NCBI GenBank assembly: GCA_937893155.1
Contig: CALBGU010000107.1
Coordinates: forward strand, 1 to 16,789
Direction: 5' to 3'
Origin: an uncultured Treponema sp.
GTDB lineage: Bacteria; Spirochaetota; Spirochaetia; Treponematales; Treponemataceae
Length of the DNA: 16,789 bases
Of this stretch, positions 1 to 7,430 are shown one piece after another (the first letter of the stretch is position 1; every line of letters begins with the position of its first letter). A program made the translations under genes and the position numbers. Under the pieces are notes generated by a model. It worked only from the letters and a program-made list of their open reading frames with translations, was not told where the DNA came from and made no database searches.

Positions 1-51
1 GTGTCCGCCGCCTACCACTACCACATCAAAAGAATCGTAAAAACCTGCCAT
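1..51 (-). CDS. mnmG: MnmG (GidA) tRNA-modifying flavoprotein, N-terminal 17 codons only
   Basis: Reading the minus strand from an ATG at 51 gives MAGFYDSFDVVVVGGGH, which then runs off the window. A short N-terminus followed by hydrophobic beta-strand residues and GGGH is the start of the FAD-binding Rossmann fold of MnmG (GidA). This enzyme works with MnmE to place a carboxymethylaminomethyl group on the wobble uridine of some tRNAs. The family usually continues GGGHAG and is about 620 residues long. No Shine-Dalgarno sequence precedes the ATG. Instead an extended -10 box lies just upstream (see the promoter entry). The assignment rests on 17 residues, so another GGGH-type flavoprotein is possible but less likely. 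Confidence 0.72.
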   Translation of the reverse strand, partial: MAGFYDSFDVVVVGGGH

Positions 52-61
52 AATGAAACTG

Positions 62-70
62 AGTATATCA
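62..70 (-). promoter_or_regulatory. Extended -10 promoter of mnmG, giving a very short leader
   Basis: On the minus strand the sequence reads TGATATACT, an extended -10 box (TG-N-TATACT), with TATACT at 67-62. The ATG of mnmG begins at 51, only 10 nt downstream, so transcription would start about 3 to 4 nt before the start codon. No good -35 hexamer is seen at the usual distance, which is normal for extended -10 promoters. A second such arrangement occurs at ettA. Confidence 0.45.
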
Positions 71-156
71 TTTTTTCGCAAAAAGAAAAGGAGTAAATGC
101 TATGGAAAGTAAGTATGCGTAAAATTGATTAGACTTGTTCGATAATCTCGATTTGA

Positions 157-297
157 CAATGGGATTAAGCCCATTGCTACACGCAAAATGACACAAAAGA
201 ACGCATATTTTGTGCGTCACGAAGCCAATTCCGTTCTGATTTTGCCCCGTGACGCAGGAATTTTGCATTCCCAGCGCGGTTTTTGCCCCCGTGACGC
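157..297. repeat. Intergenic palindromes and short repeats between mnmG and the acetyltransferase gene
   Basis: This 284-bp gene gap holds several structured pieces and no convincing gene. CAATGGG at 157-163 pairs with CCCATTG at 170-176. CACAAAA (192-198) pairs with TTTTGTG (208-214). GCGTCACG at 214-221 is inverted against CGTGACGC at 248-255, and CGTGACGC recurs directly at 290-297. The last two copies sit in a longer direct repeat, TTTTGCCCCGTGACGC and TTTTTGCCCCCGTGACGC, offset by 42 bp. No T-run follows a hairpin, so these are not simple terminators. It looks like a short dispersed intergenic repeat, but I cannot search the genome for other copies. Confidence 0.45.
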
Positions 298-335
298 TGT
301 ATGTTCTGCAATCAGAAAATGGTTTTGAAAAAAAT

Positions 336-746
336 TTATTCAAAGCAAAAGGTTTGCTCGTCGATTTTTTTCATTCCGATGTTTTTCCAAAAGATTTCGG
401 CATTGGTGTCTTTTGCGTCAAGGACGACGTTTTTTGCGCCTGTTTCAAGCATCAGCCGTTCCATTGCATACGTTCCGATTCCAATGTGGCGGTAGTTTTT
501 GTTTACTTCAAAGAGGTCGATAGAAAGGGTGTCGCCAAGCATTTTGTAGATGCAAACGGCTTTGAGGAAATCGCTCGACGGCTTGTAGTCAAAGACCATA
601 AACGAGCAGTTTTTGAGTATGAATGAAAACTCGCCGCGCACGGTGTAGCTTTTGAGGAGCGGGAAATTATCCCAGCCTTCCAGTGCCATATACGATTCAA
701 AAATGTCGCTGTCTAAGATTCTGTAATTCAAGTTCATATTTTTCAT
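336..746 (-). CDS. GNAT-family N-acetyltransferase
   Basis: A 136-residue single-domain acetyltransferase of the GNAT superfamily, which moves an acetyl group from acetyl-CoA to an amine or protein N-terminus. The acetyl-CoA pyrophosphate loop is RHIGIG at residues 86-91, within the motif A helix VNKNYRHIGIGTYAMERLM. It is followed by the motif B region NAEIFWKNIGM (115-125) typical of the fold. The substrate cannot be read from sequence. The ATG at 746 was chosen because GGAG lies about 8 nt upstream, while the upstream ATG at 773 has no ribosome-binding site. It stands alone, behind the terminator of the sulfate operon and before mnmG, so I see no link to sulfur metabolism. Confidence 0.85.
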   Translation of the reverse strand: MKNMNLNYRILDSDIFESYMALEGWDNFPLLKSYTVRGEFSFILKNCSFMVFDYKPSSDFLKAVCIYKMLGDTLSIDLFEVNKNYRHIGIGTYAMERLMLETGAKNVVLDAKDTNAEIFWKNIGMKKIDEQTFCFE

Positions 747-837
747 TATGACATCTCCGCTGTTGTGTTTCAAGGAAGTTTACAAAAACTCAAACAGCAA
801 TCGTCTCTCATTTTTCAGCTGAGATTTTTATATCACG

Positions 838-868
838 AAAAAAATCGGCGGCTGGAAATTTTGCCGCC
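838..868 (-). terminator. Intrinsic terminator of the sulfate operon, downstream of cysN
   Basis: Ten bases after the cysN stop codon the minus strand reads GGCGGC (868-863), a 10-nt loop, GCCGCC (852-847), GA and then seven T residues (844-838). A GC-only 6-bp stem followed directly by a T-run is a textbook Rho-independent terminator and marks the end of the sbp-to-cysN transcript. Confidence 0.9.
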
Positions 869-878
869 AAAATGCGCA

Positions 879-2525
879 TTAAATCGCGTAATCGCTGTCG
901 CTTTGGACGAATGCCGAACGAGAAAGAATCGCCGAAACAGCATCGTCAACGGACGCTTGCACCAGATTTTGCTGCCACCCAGAGAACCACCACGGCGAAT
1001 CACACCGCTTGTCGCGCGCACAAGATGCCAGCCGCGAATCCAGCGCAAGAAGCACAACCAGCCCCGCATTATACAAATGCTCGGCAAGGGCGGCGTAATC
1101 CTCGCGCGCAGAAGGCGCAAAACGGTATGTGTGCCGCCCCTGTGCCGCCAGCCGCTTTTCCACCGCGGCAACAAAAGCCTCGTTCACCCCGTTTTGCCCG
1201 AGCACAAACTCCGCGACCATCGGTGTCTGCAATTTCAGTGCCGCTCTTTGCTCCCGCCCAACATCGCCGTCAGCACGAGACGCGGACTGCAAAACCGCCG
1301 TAACCACGCCGCACGCGCTCGTCATATTGCTCACGCGGTCGATTAAAATCAACTCGCCCAAGCACCGATTTTTCTTAAATTCGTCCGCAACTATCGGCTC
1401 AGAAAACGACAAATCAACACTCGCAATCTCGTTTTTTCCAAGACTCTCGCTCGCCGTGTGCGCCCCCGTATTCACGTCCACGGCGTAATGGATTCGCGTT
1501 ACCGCCGCAGGAATCTGCTTTGTGCCGAGTTTGGCAAAAAAATTTCTGCCGACCTCAAGCCGCGCATCGTCCATCCAAAGCACCGTCGCTTGAACACGAC
1601 TGCTCACAGGAAGCTGAACGCCGCGCAACAGCACACACCCGCGGCTCACATCAACCTCGCGGTCAAGCACCACATTCACCGCCTGACCGCGAGACGCACG
1701 CTCCGTGTCGGAAAAACCGCGCACAATGCGCTTAACCCGCGCCTTTTCGCCGCTCGGCAACGCCGTAATTTCGTCTCCAACACCAAGCACACCCGATTCA
1801 ATGTGCCCCATAAAACCGCGAAACTCGCGATTGGGGCGGCACACACGCTGCACGGGCATATAAAATCCATCGCCCTCACGCTCAGCGCGCACGTCCACGG
1901 TTTCAAGATGCGACAAAATCGTTTTTCCCGTGTACCACGGCATTGCCGCACTCGGCGCGGTTACGTTGTCGCCCTCGGTCGCGCTCACGGGGATAATCAC
2001 CACGTCCTGAAGCGATAATTCCCGCACGATTTCGCCGATTTCCGCAGACACTTCGCCAAAACGATTTTCGCTGTAATTCGCCAAATCCATCTTATTCACC
2101 GCAAAGATGAAATGCTCAATGCCCATCAGCGAACAAATCCGCGCGTGCCGCCGCGTCTGCACCAAAACGCCCTGAGAAGCGTCCACCAAAATTATCGCAA
2201 GGTCGGCAAAAGACGCGCCCACCGCCATATTCCGCGTGTATTCCTCGTGTCCGGGCGTATCGGCAACGATAAAACTGCGCTTTTCGGTAGAAAAATAACG
2301 ATAGGCAACATCAATCGTAATGCCCTGCTCCCGCTCCGCCATCAGTCCGTCAAGCAAAAGCGAATAATCGATTTTGCCGCCGCGACTGCCGACTTTGCTT
2401 TCCAGCTCCAGCGCTTTTTCTTGGTCAGCGAAAAGCAATTTTGAGTCATACAAAATATGCCCGATAAGCGTGGATTTTCCGTCGTCCACACTTCCGCAGG
2501 TAATGAATTTCAAAAGCCCTTTCAT
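879..2525 (-). CDS. cysN: Sulfate adenylyltransferase subunit 1 (GTPase) with a degenerate APS-kinase-like C-terminus
   Basis: The 548-residue GTPase subunit of ATP sulfurylase. With CysD it makes adenosine 5'-phosphosulfate (APS) from ATP and sulfate, using GTP hydrolysis to drive the reaction. The EF-Tu-like G motifs are GSVDDGKST at 11-19, DTPGH at 89-93 and NKMD at 144-147. The beta-barrel domains end near residue 412. Stand-alone CysN is about 475 residues, so there are over 100 extra. Residues about 425-540 resemble an APS kinase (CysC): AVEKRLAAQGRHTY and AEHLYNAGLVVLLAL match the lines after the P-loop and around the second helix. The P-loop itself, GLSGAGKST in CysC, is here GQNGVNEAF (443-451), without the GKS/T, and the segment between is much shorter. 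Kinase activity is therefore unlikely. The start overlaps the cysD stop by one base (TAATG), suggesting coupled translation. Confidence 0.95.
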   Translation of the reverse strand: MKGLLKFITCGSVDDGKSTLIGHILYDSKLLFADQEKALELESKVGSRGGKIDYSLLLDGLMAEREQGITIDVAYRYFSTEKRSFIVADTPGHEEYTRNMAVGASFADLAIILVDASQGVLVQTRRHARICSLMGIEHFIFAVNKMDLANYSENRFGEVSAEIGEIVRELSLQDVVIIPVSATEGDNVTAPSAAMPWYTGKTILSHLETVDVRAEREGDGFYMPVQRVCRPNREFRGFMGHIESGVLGVGDEITALPSGEKARVKRIVRGFSDTERASRGQAVNVVLDREVDVSRGCVLLRGVQLPVSSRVQATVLWMDDARLEVGRNFFAKLGTKQIPAAVTRIHYAVDVNTGAHTASESLGKNEIASVDLSFSEPIVADEFKKNRCLGELILIDRVSNMTSACGVVTAVLQSASRADGDVGREQRAALKLQTPMVAEFVLGQNGVNEAFVAAVEKRLAAQGRHTYRFAPSAREDYAALAEHLYNAGLVVLLALDSRLASCARDKRCDSPWWFSGWQQNLVQASVDDAVSAILSRSAFVQSDSDYAI

Positions 2526-3430
2526 TAAAAATAGCCCTCCCGCTTGCGTTTTTCCATACTTGCCGTCCCGCCGTCCTTGTCGATAATGCGGCTGGTTCGC
2601 TCGCTCGTTACGGCGCTCAGCGTCTCGTCAATGATAGCGTCCAGCGTGTCTGCCGTGCTGTATACGCCGCCCGTGAGCGGATAGCAGCCCAGCGTTCTAA
2701 AACGCACCGATTTGTGCAGGATTTTCTCGCCCTCACGCAATTTCAGGCGGTCGTCGTCCACCATAATAATCGCACCGTCGCGCTCGATAACGGGACGTTC
2801 CGCCGCAAAATACAACGACACGATTTCGATTTGCTCGCGCTTAATGTACTGCCAGATGTCCTTTTCCGTCCAGTTCGACAGCGGAAACACGCGCATACTT
2901 TCGCCCTTGTGAATGTGCGTGTTGTAGAGCTTCCACATTTCCGGACGCTGATTTTTGGGGTCCCACGCCTGAGACGCATTGCGGAACGAAAAGACTCGCT
3001 CTTTTGCCCTCGATTTTTCCTCGTCGCGTCTGCCCCCGCCGAACGCCGCCGTAAAGCCGTATTTGCTCAGCGCCTGTTTGAGCGCCTGCGTCTTCATAAT
3101 GTCCGTGTACGCGCTGCCGTGGTCAAACGGATTGATGCCCGCCTTCACGCCCTCTTCGTTGGTGTACACGAGCATTTCAAGCCCATATTTTTGAGCAACG
3201 TGGTCGCGAAACGCAATCATCTCGCGAAACTTCCACGTCGTGTCGATGTGCAAAAACGGGAACGGCGGTTTTTCGGGATAAAACGCCTTGAGCGCAAGGT
3301 GCAACATAACCGAGCTATCTTTGCCGATTGAATAGAGCATCACAGGCTTTTCACATTCCGCCGCCACCTCGCGGATTATGTAGATTGCCTCCGCTTCTAG
3401 TTCGTCCAAATGGGATAATTCACTCACCAT
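2525..3430 (-). CDS. cysD: Sulfate adenylyltransferase subunit 2
   Basis: The 301-residue catalytic subunit of the CysDN ATP sulfurylase, almost exactly the length of the E. coli protein. It belongs to the PP-loop ATP pyrophosphatase family. The loop is SIGKDSS at residues 34-40. The conserved stretch GGGRRDEEKSRAKERVFS and the end KREGYF are characteristic of CysD. The start at 3430 has GAGGAG four bases upstream. It lies 17 nt after aprB and shares one base with cysN, so the subunits are likely made together. The cytoplasmic product APS feeds the AprAB reductase encoded just upstream. Confidence 0.96.
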   Translation of the reverse strand: MVSELSHLDELEAEAIYIIREVAAECEKPVMLYSIGKDSSVMLHLALKAFYPEKPPFPFLHIDTTWKFREMIAFRDHVAQKYGLEMLVYTNEEGVKAGINPFDHGSAYTDIMKTQALKQALSKYGFTAAFGGGRRDEEKSRAKERVFSFRNASQAWDPKNQRPEMWKLYNTHIHKGESMRVFPLSNWTEKDIWQYIKREQIEIVSLYFAAERPVIERDGAIIMVDDDRLKLREGEKILHKSVRFRTLGCYPLTGGVYSTADTLDAIIDETLSAVTSERTSRIIDKDGGTASMEKRKREGYF

Positions 3431-3447
3431 TATTCTCCTCGCATTTT

Positions 3448-3774
3448 CTAATATTTATTCGATTCACGCGCGTCCACTGCGATTTCAACGCACTCGCCGC
3501 CGCTTTTTTCCACGCGCCACACACGCACCGCGCCGCTCGTCTGCACCGTGAGCAGAGCACCGCGCCCGCCGATGTCCGCGCCCAAAAAAAAGCGGATTGC
3601 CGTTTTGGGACACGCCTTGACGCAACTCGTGCAGCCCCAGCAGTCCCGTTCGTGTTTGATGACCGCCCGCTTTTCGCCGTTCACGCCTGCGTCAATCTTG
3701 ATAAGATTTCCCGGGCACACTTCCACGCACCGCGCACAGCCGACGCATCGGCTTTCGTCAATTTTTATGCTCAT
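3448..3774 (-). CDS. aprB: APS reductase beta subunit, short two-cluster ferredoxin type
   Basis: A 108-residue ferredoxin-like protein with two [4Fe-4S] binding motifs: C10-C13-C16-C20P and C45-C48-C51-C55P. Its position directly after aprA marks it as the electron-transfer subunit that passes electrons to the FAD of AprA. Dissimilatory AprB proteins are about 145-170 residues with a long C-terminal tail that wraps the alpha subunit. Here only about 50 residues follow the second cluster, as in the short form linked to sulfate assimilation. The ATG at 3774 was chosen because AAAGGAG lies 6 nt upstream. It overlaps the 3' end of aprA by 17 nt. The electron donor is not encoded here. Confidence 0.88.
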   Translation of the reverse strand: MSIKIDESRCVGCARCVEVCPGNLIKIDAGVNGEKRAVIKHERDCWGCTSCVKACPKTAIRFFLGADIGGRGALLTVQTSGAVRVWRVEKSGGECVEIAVDARESNKY

Positions 3775-5455
3775 AGCACACTCCTTTGGCAACGAGCGGA
3801 CGACGAATAATGTTCATCTCGCCGTCTTTGTACACCGAATTCACATAGCATTGCCCGTCCGCGCTTTTTTCAGGATAATCCAGATTTTCGCCAAAGCTGT
3901 GCCAGCGCGTTTCCCGCCGAGCGCGCAAATGCGCAATGAGCGCACGACACACGATGAGCCGCTCGCGCACCTCGTAAATGCGCAAAAGCTCGTCCGTATC
4001 AGTAGCAGCAAGCGAACTCACCAAAGCCTGCAATTCACGGATTCGCGCATCGGCAACTGCAAGACGGCTTTCATTGTAGCGATACTGGCAAGAAATCCCG
4101 CCCGCATATTCGTCCATCACTTTTTGCATTGCTTCTTCCAGCATTTCCGCCGTGAACGCGCCCCCGTGCGCACTCAAATGCGATTCGTATTCCGTGCGCT
4201 TTTGCGCCGCCGCAGGATTTTCGCCGACAATCGCCGCCGATTCTGCGCGAGACAAAAAATCCGCAATGCTTTCTGCGGCAATCTCGCCCTCAGCAAGCGC
4301 GCCCGTAACGTATTTTTGGGGCGCACCGCCCGCCACATCGCCCGCCGCAAAAAGCCCGCGCACCGTCGTTTCCCGCGCCGTGTCCACCCAAAAGCCGCTC
4401 GCCGTGTGCCCGCCGACGATATACGGCTCACTGCCTTCTACCTCCACGTTCTCCGAAGACGGACCCTCCCCGCTTTCAAGCCATTTGAGCGTTTGACTCG
4501 GCGCCATATTCAAATACGCCTTAAACAAATCCTGCTCGGCTTCTTTGCTGATGCCCTTCGTGGCAAGAAAACACGGACCGCGCCCCGCACGGTTTTCCTC
4601 CACCGTGCCCCACACGCGCTCGCTCGTTTTAAGCCCGTAGCGCGTTTCGTACACATCGCCCGCCGCATTCACCTGCCGAGCGTGCGCACCCTGCGCAATC
4701 GTGCCCGTCGGCGCAATCGTGTCTTTGCAGCGAAGTGCGATAAAGCGCATTTCCAGCGTCGTCATCTCCGCGCCCGAAAGCAATCCCATCGCATATCCCG
4801 CGCCCGTGTTGAACGGCGAATACCACATCTTATGCCGCGAAAATCCGGGATTATTCGGACGATACACCCCCGCCGCGCCGCCCGTTGCAATAAGCACCGC
4901 ACGAGCACGAATATCGTAGAACACCGCCTCATTCACGCTAAAACCAAACGCGCCCGTCACACGCGGCTTTCCGTCTTTGCCCGCCGCCGTCTGCAAATCG
5001 GTAATGTTGACGTGATTGAGGATTTTCACATTCCGCTGCTCCCGCGCCCCCTGCGCCAGAATCGGCTTGATATTCTCGCCATTAATCTTGATATTGCGCC
5101 ACCCGCGGCTCACATATTTGCCGTTTTCGTCCTTCAAAATGACCAGACCGCGCTTCTCCAAATCCGCCGTTACCGCGTTCAGCCGCTCGCATATCGACAA
5201 AAGCAAATCGGGGCGCACAATGCCGTCCGCGTCTGTGCTTGCGTAATCCACATAATCTTCGCTCGTGTGCCCCTCGGTGATATAGGCATTCAGCGCATTC
5301 ACGCCCGCCGCCAAACAGCCCGAACGCTCAATATTCGCCTTTTCCGCCACCAGCACCGAAAGCCCCTCGTGCCGCCCCAGCGCAATCGCCGCATAACAGC
5401 CCGCTGTGCCGCCGCCGACAATCAGCACATCGGTGTAAATGATTTGCGTTTTCAT
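3758..5455 (-). CDS. aprA: Adenylylsulfate (APS) reductase alpha subunit, FAD-binding
   Basis: A 565-residue flavoprotein of the fumarate reductase/succinate dehydrogenase superfamily. It reduces APS to sulfite and AMP. The FAD-binding motif GGGTAG is at residues 14-19, preceded by the hydrophobic strand DVLIV. The region GGHTASGFWVD corresponds to the conserved His-containing active-site loop of AprA, and LFAAGDVAGGAPQKYV is the second FAD contact. Characterised dissimilatory AprA is about 610-660 residues, so this is a compact version. Context (sulfate importer upstream; aprB, cysD, cysN downstream; no qmoABC or dsrC) indicates an assimilatory role. The ribosome-binding site AAGGAG sits a rather long 12 nt before the ATG. 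A generic fumarate-reductase-like flavoprotein is unlikely given aprB and cysDN. Confidence 0.92.
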   Translation of the reverse strand: MKTQIIYTDVLIVGGGTAGCYAAIALGRHEGLSVLVAEKANIERSGCLAAGVNALNAYITEGHTSEDYVDYASTDADGIVRPDLLLSICERLNAVTADLEKRGLVILKDENGKYVSRGWRNIKINGENIKPILAQGAREQRNVKILNHVNITDLQTAAGKDGKPRVTGAFGFSVNEAVFYDIRARAVLIATGGAAGVYRPNNPGFSRHKMWYSPFNTGAGYAMGLLSGAEMTTLEMRFIALRCKDTIAPTGTIAQGAHARQVNAAGDVYETRYGLKTSERVWGTVEENRAGRGPCFLATKGISKEAEQDLFKAYLNMAPSQTLKWLESGEGPSSENVEVEGSEPYIVGGHTASGFWVDTARETTVRGLFAAGDVAGGAPQKYVTGALAEGEIAAESIADFLSRAESAAIVGENPAAAQKRTEYESHLSAHGGAFTAEMLEEAMQKVMDEYAGGISCQYRYNESRLAVADARIRELQALVSSLAATDTDELLRIYEVRERLIVCRALIAHLRARRETRWHSFGENLDYPEKSADGQCYVNSVYKDGEMNIIRRPLVAKGVCYEHKN

Positions 5456-5489
5456 TTTTTACGCCCGCTCCTTTTTTCCCGCACTGCGC

Positions 5490-6548
5490 TTAGATGAACA
5501 CATAGCCTTCGTCCAGCGCGTTATTTGCCAGCTGATAGACCGCAGAGCCTTTCGTTACAAAAATGCGGTACAAGAACACCCTGACGTCCTCTCCCACCGC
5601 CACGGAAGGCTCGTCCAGCCGCCGCGTCGCAATAATCTCAGAGCCGTTGACGCTCACGCGAAGCTCAATGTGCGTGCCGCGAAAACACACGTCCGTTATT
5701 GTGCCGTCCACCGCTGAACGCGCGTATTTTTCCACTTCGTCCTTTTTGGTAATTTTCACGAACTCAGGGCGGGTAAATGCCGCGTCCGCGCCGTCGATAA
5801 TGTCAAACGACTTAAAAGCTCGGTAATCCTTGAGAACGCCCGCCTGCCCAAAAAAAGTGGCAGTGAACGCCGTTTGTGGTTTTCGGTAGATGTCGAGCGG
5901 AGAGCCAGTCTGCTCCACGCGCCCGCGGTTCGTAACGATGATTTCGTCGCTGACTTCCACGGCTTCATCTTGGTCGTGCGTAACAAAAATGCTCGTGATG
6001 CCCAATCTGCCAATCATCGAGCGAAGCCACGTCCTGAGTTCCTGCCGCACTTTTGCGTCGATTGCGGCAAACGGCTCATCGAGCAAAAGCAACTGCGGAT
6101 TCGGTGCGATTGCCCGCGCAAATGCCACGCGCTGCCGCTGACCGCCCGAAAGCTGGCTGGGATAGCGTTTTTCCATTCCCTTCAAACCAACCAGCTCAAT
6201 CATTTCGGCAACACGGCTTTTTATATACGATTTGTCCATTTTTTGTATTTTCAGCCCGAACGCCACATTTTCTTCCACCGTCATATAGCGAAAGAGCGCG
6301 TAACTTTGAAACACAAAACCGATACCGCGTTTGCTTGCGGGAATGTCGTTTACGCGAGTGCCGCCGATGATGACATCGCCTGAATCCGGCGTTTCAAGCC
6401 CCGCAATCATTCGGAGGATTGTCGTTTTTCCGCTACCGCTCGGACCCAAAAGCGCGGCGAGTTTTCCTTTTTCCACGCCGAAACTCACGCTGTCAGACGC
6501 TTTGAACGTGCCGAATGTTTTGTTTATGTTTTTCAGTTCCACATACAT
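5490..6548 (-). CDS. cysA: Sulfate/thiosulfate ABC transporter ATP-binding protein
   Basis: The 352-residue ATPase of the sulfate importer. Walker A is GPSGSGKT (35-42), the Q-loop lies in FVFQSYALF, the ABC signature is LSGGQRQR (133-140), Walker B is LLLLDEP (153-159) and the H-loop His is residue 191. After residue about 240 comes a C-terminal TOBE-like regulatory domain, shown by the beta-rich stretch DGTITDVCFRGTHIELRVSV. Two copies would sit under the CysT/CysW channel on the cytoplasmic face. AAAGGAG precedes the ATG. It follows cysW by 18 nt and precedes aprA by 34 nt, which ties uptake and reduction into one transcript. Confidence 0.95.
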   Translation of the reverse strand: MYVELKNINKTFGTFKASDSVSFGVEKGKLAALLGPSGSGKTTILRMIAGLETPDSGDVIIGGTRVNDIPASKRGIGFVFQSYALFRYMTVEENVAFGLKIQKMDKSYIKSRVAEMIELVGLKGMEKRYPSQLSGGQRQRVAFARAIAPNPQLLLLDEPFAAIDAKVRQELRTWLRSMIGRLGITSIFVTHDQDEAVEVSDEIIVTNRGRVEQTGSPLDIYRKPQTAFTATFFGQAGVLKDYRAFKSFDIIDGADAAFTRPEFVKITKKDEVEKYARSAVDGTITDVCFRGTHIELRVSVNGSEIIATRRLDEPSVAVGEDVRVFLYRIFVTKGSAVYQLANNALDEGYVFI

Positions 6549-6566
6549 TTTTTCTCTCCTTTTCCG

Positions 6567-7430
6567 TTACCGATTCGCTTCCAGCTCTTTTTTGCCCAGT
6601 TTTTCCAGCACGCTCCGCAGAATGAGCACGACCACGGCAAGCAGCACGAGAATTGACGACACGGCAAACGCGCTGACGTACTGAAATTCGTTGAACAGGA
6701 TTTCGATGTGCAGCGGAAGTGTGTTGGTTTTGCCGCGCAAATGCCCCGAAAGCACGCTAACCGCGCCGAATTCGCCCATCGCCCGCGCCGTGCAAAGCAC
6801 CACGCCGTACAAAAACGCCCATTTGATATGCGGAAAGGTGATTCGGGTAAAAATCGTGTGCCACGGAGCGCCCATAAGCGCGGCGGCTTCCTCTTCGTCT
6901 GTGCCCTGCGTTTCCAGCACAGGAATAAGTTCGCGGCTCACAAACGGAAACGTTACAAACACGGTGGCAAGGATTATGCCCGGCACGGCAAACACGATTT
7001 GAATGCCGTGCGCTTTCAAAAACGGGAAAATCGCACTCTGCCGCCCGAATATCAAAATGAAGATAAGTCCCGCAATGATAGGCGACACCGTTACGGGCAA
7101 ATCGATAAGCGCGGTGAGCACCTTTTTGCCGCGAAATCGGAATTTTGCGACCGCCCACGCCGCCGCCAGTCCAAACACGGTGTTGATTGCCAGCGCCCAC
7201 AGCGTTGCCGCCAGCGTAAGACGAACCGCCTTGAGCGCATACGGGTCTGAAATCGCTGAAACATAAAACGCGAATCCCTTAGAAAGCGCCGTCACCACCA
7301 CGGTAATCAGCGGCAGAATGAGCATCACAAACAAAAACACCGCGCTCACGCCCACCAAAATCCATTTGACCGCGCCTGCATCGTTTCGGAGTTGTTTTTC
7401 AATGATTTTGTCTTTTTTGCTTGTGCCCAT
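6567..7430 (-). CDS. cysW: Sulfate/thiosulfate ABC transporter permease CysW
   Basis: A 287-residue inner-membrane permease with about six hydrophobic segments, for example ILVGVSAVFLFVMLILPLI near residue 25 and SSILVLLAVVVLIL near the end. The cytoplasmic EAA-type loop, which touches the ATPase, lies around EEEAAALMGAPWHTIFTRI. GEFGAVSVLSGHLRG is a stretch typical of CysW rather than CysT. The ATG at 7430 was chosen because it overlaps the cysT stop by one base (TAATG); a longer reading frame upstream would lie inside cysT. It pairs with CysT to form the sulfate channel. Confidence 0.95.
   Translation of the reverse strand: MGTSKKDKIIEKQLRNDAGAVKWILVGVSAVFLFVMLILPLITVVVTALSKGFAFYVSAISDPYALKAVRLTLAATLWALAINTVFGLAAAWAVAKFRFRGKKVLTALIDLPVTVSPIIAGLIFILIFGRQSAIFPFLKAHGIQIVFAVPGIILATVFVTFPFVSRELIPVLETQGTDEEEAAALMGAPWHTIFTRITFPHIKWAFLYGVVLCTARAMGEFGAVSVLSGHLRGKTNTLPLHIEILFNEFQYVSAFAVSSILVLLAVVVLILRSVLEKLGKKELEANR

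Noticed and set aside
91..120. AGGAG followed by a short ATG frame on the plus strand
   Set aside because: The frame is only six codons long and leads nowhere. I take the Shine-Dalgarno match as chance.
157..297. CRISPR array
   Set aside because: The repeats are too short, too few and unevenly spaced, and no cas gene is nearby.
68..343. A 91-codon minus-strand frame in the left gap
   Set aside because: It overlaps the end of the acetyltransferase gene and crosses the palindromes. It has no ribosome-binding site of note and no recognisable domain.
796..830. Small hairpin TCTCA/TGAGA followed by T residues, read on the plus strand
   Set aside because: There is no plus-strand gene upstream for it to terminate, the stem is only 5 bp, and it lies in the probable promoter region of the acetyltransferase gene.
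3548..5497. A very long open frame on the plus strand opposite aprA and aprB
   Set aside because: Its translation is rich in Arg, His and Ala with no recognisable domain, and it lies exactly opposite aprA, whose motifs are clear. It is a by-product of the codon use of the real gene.
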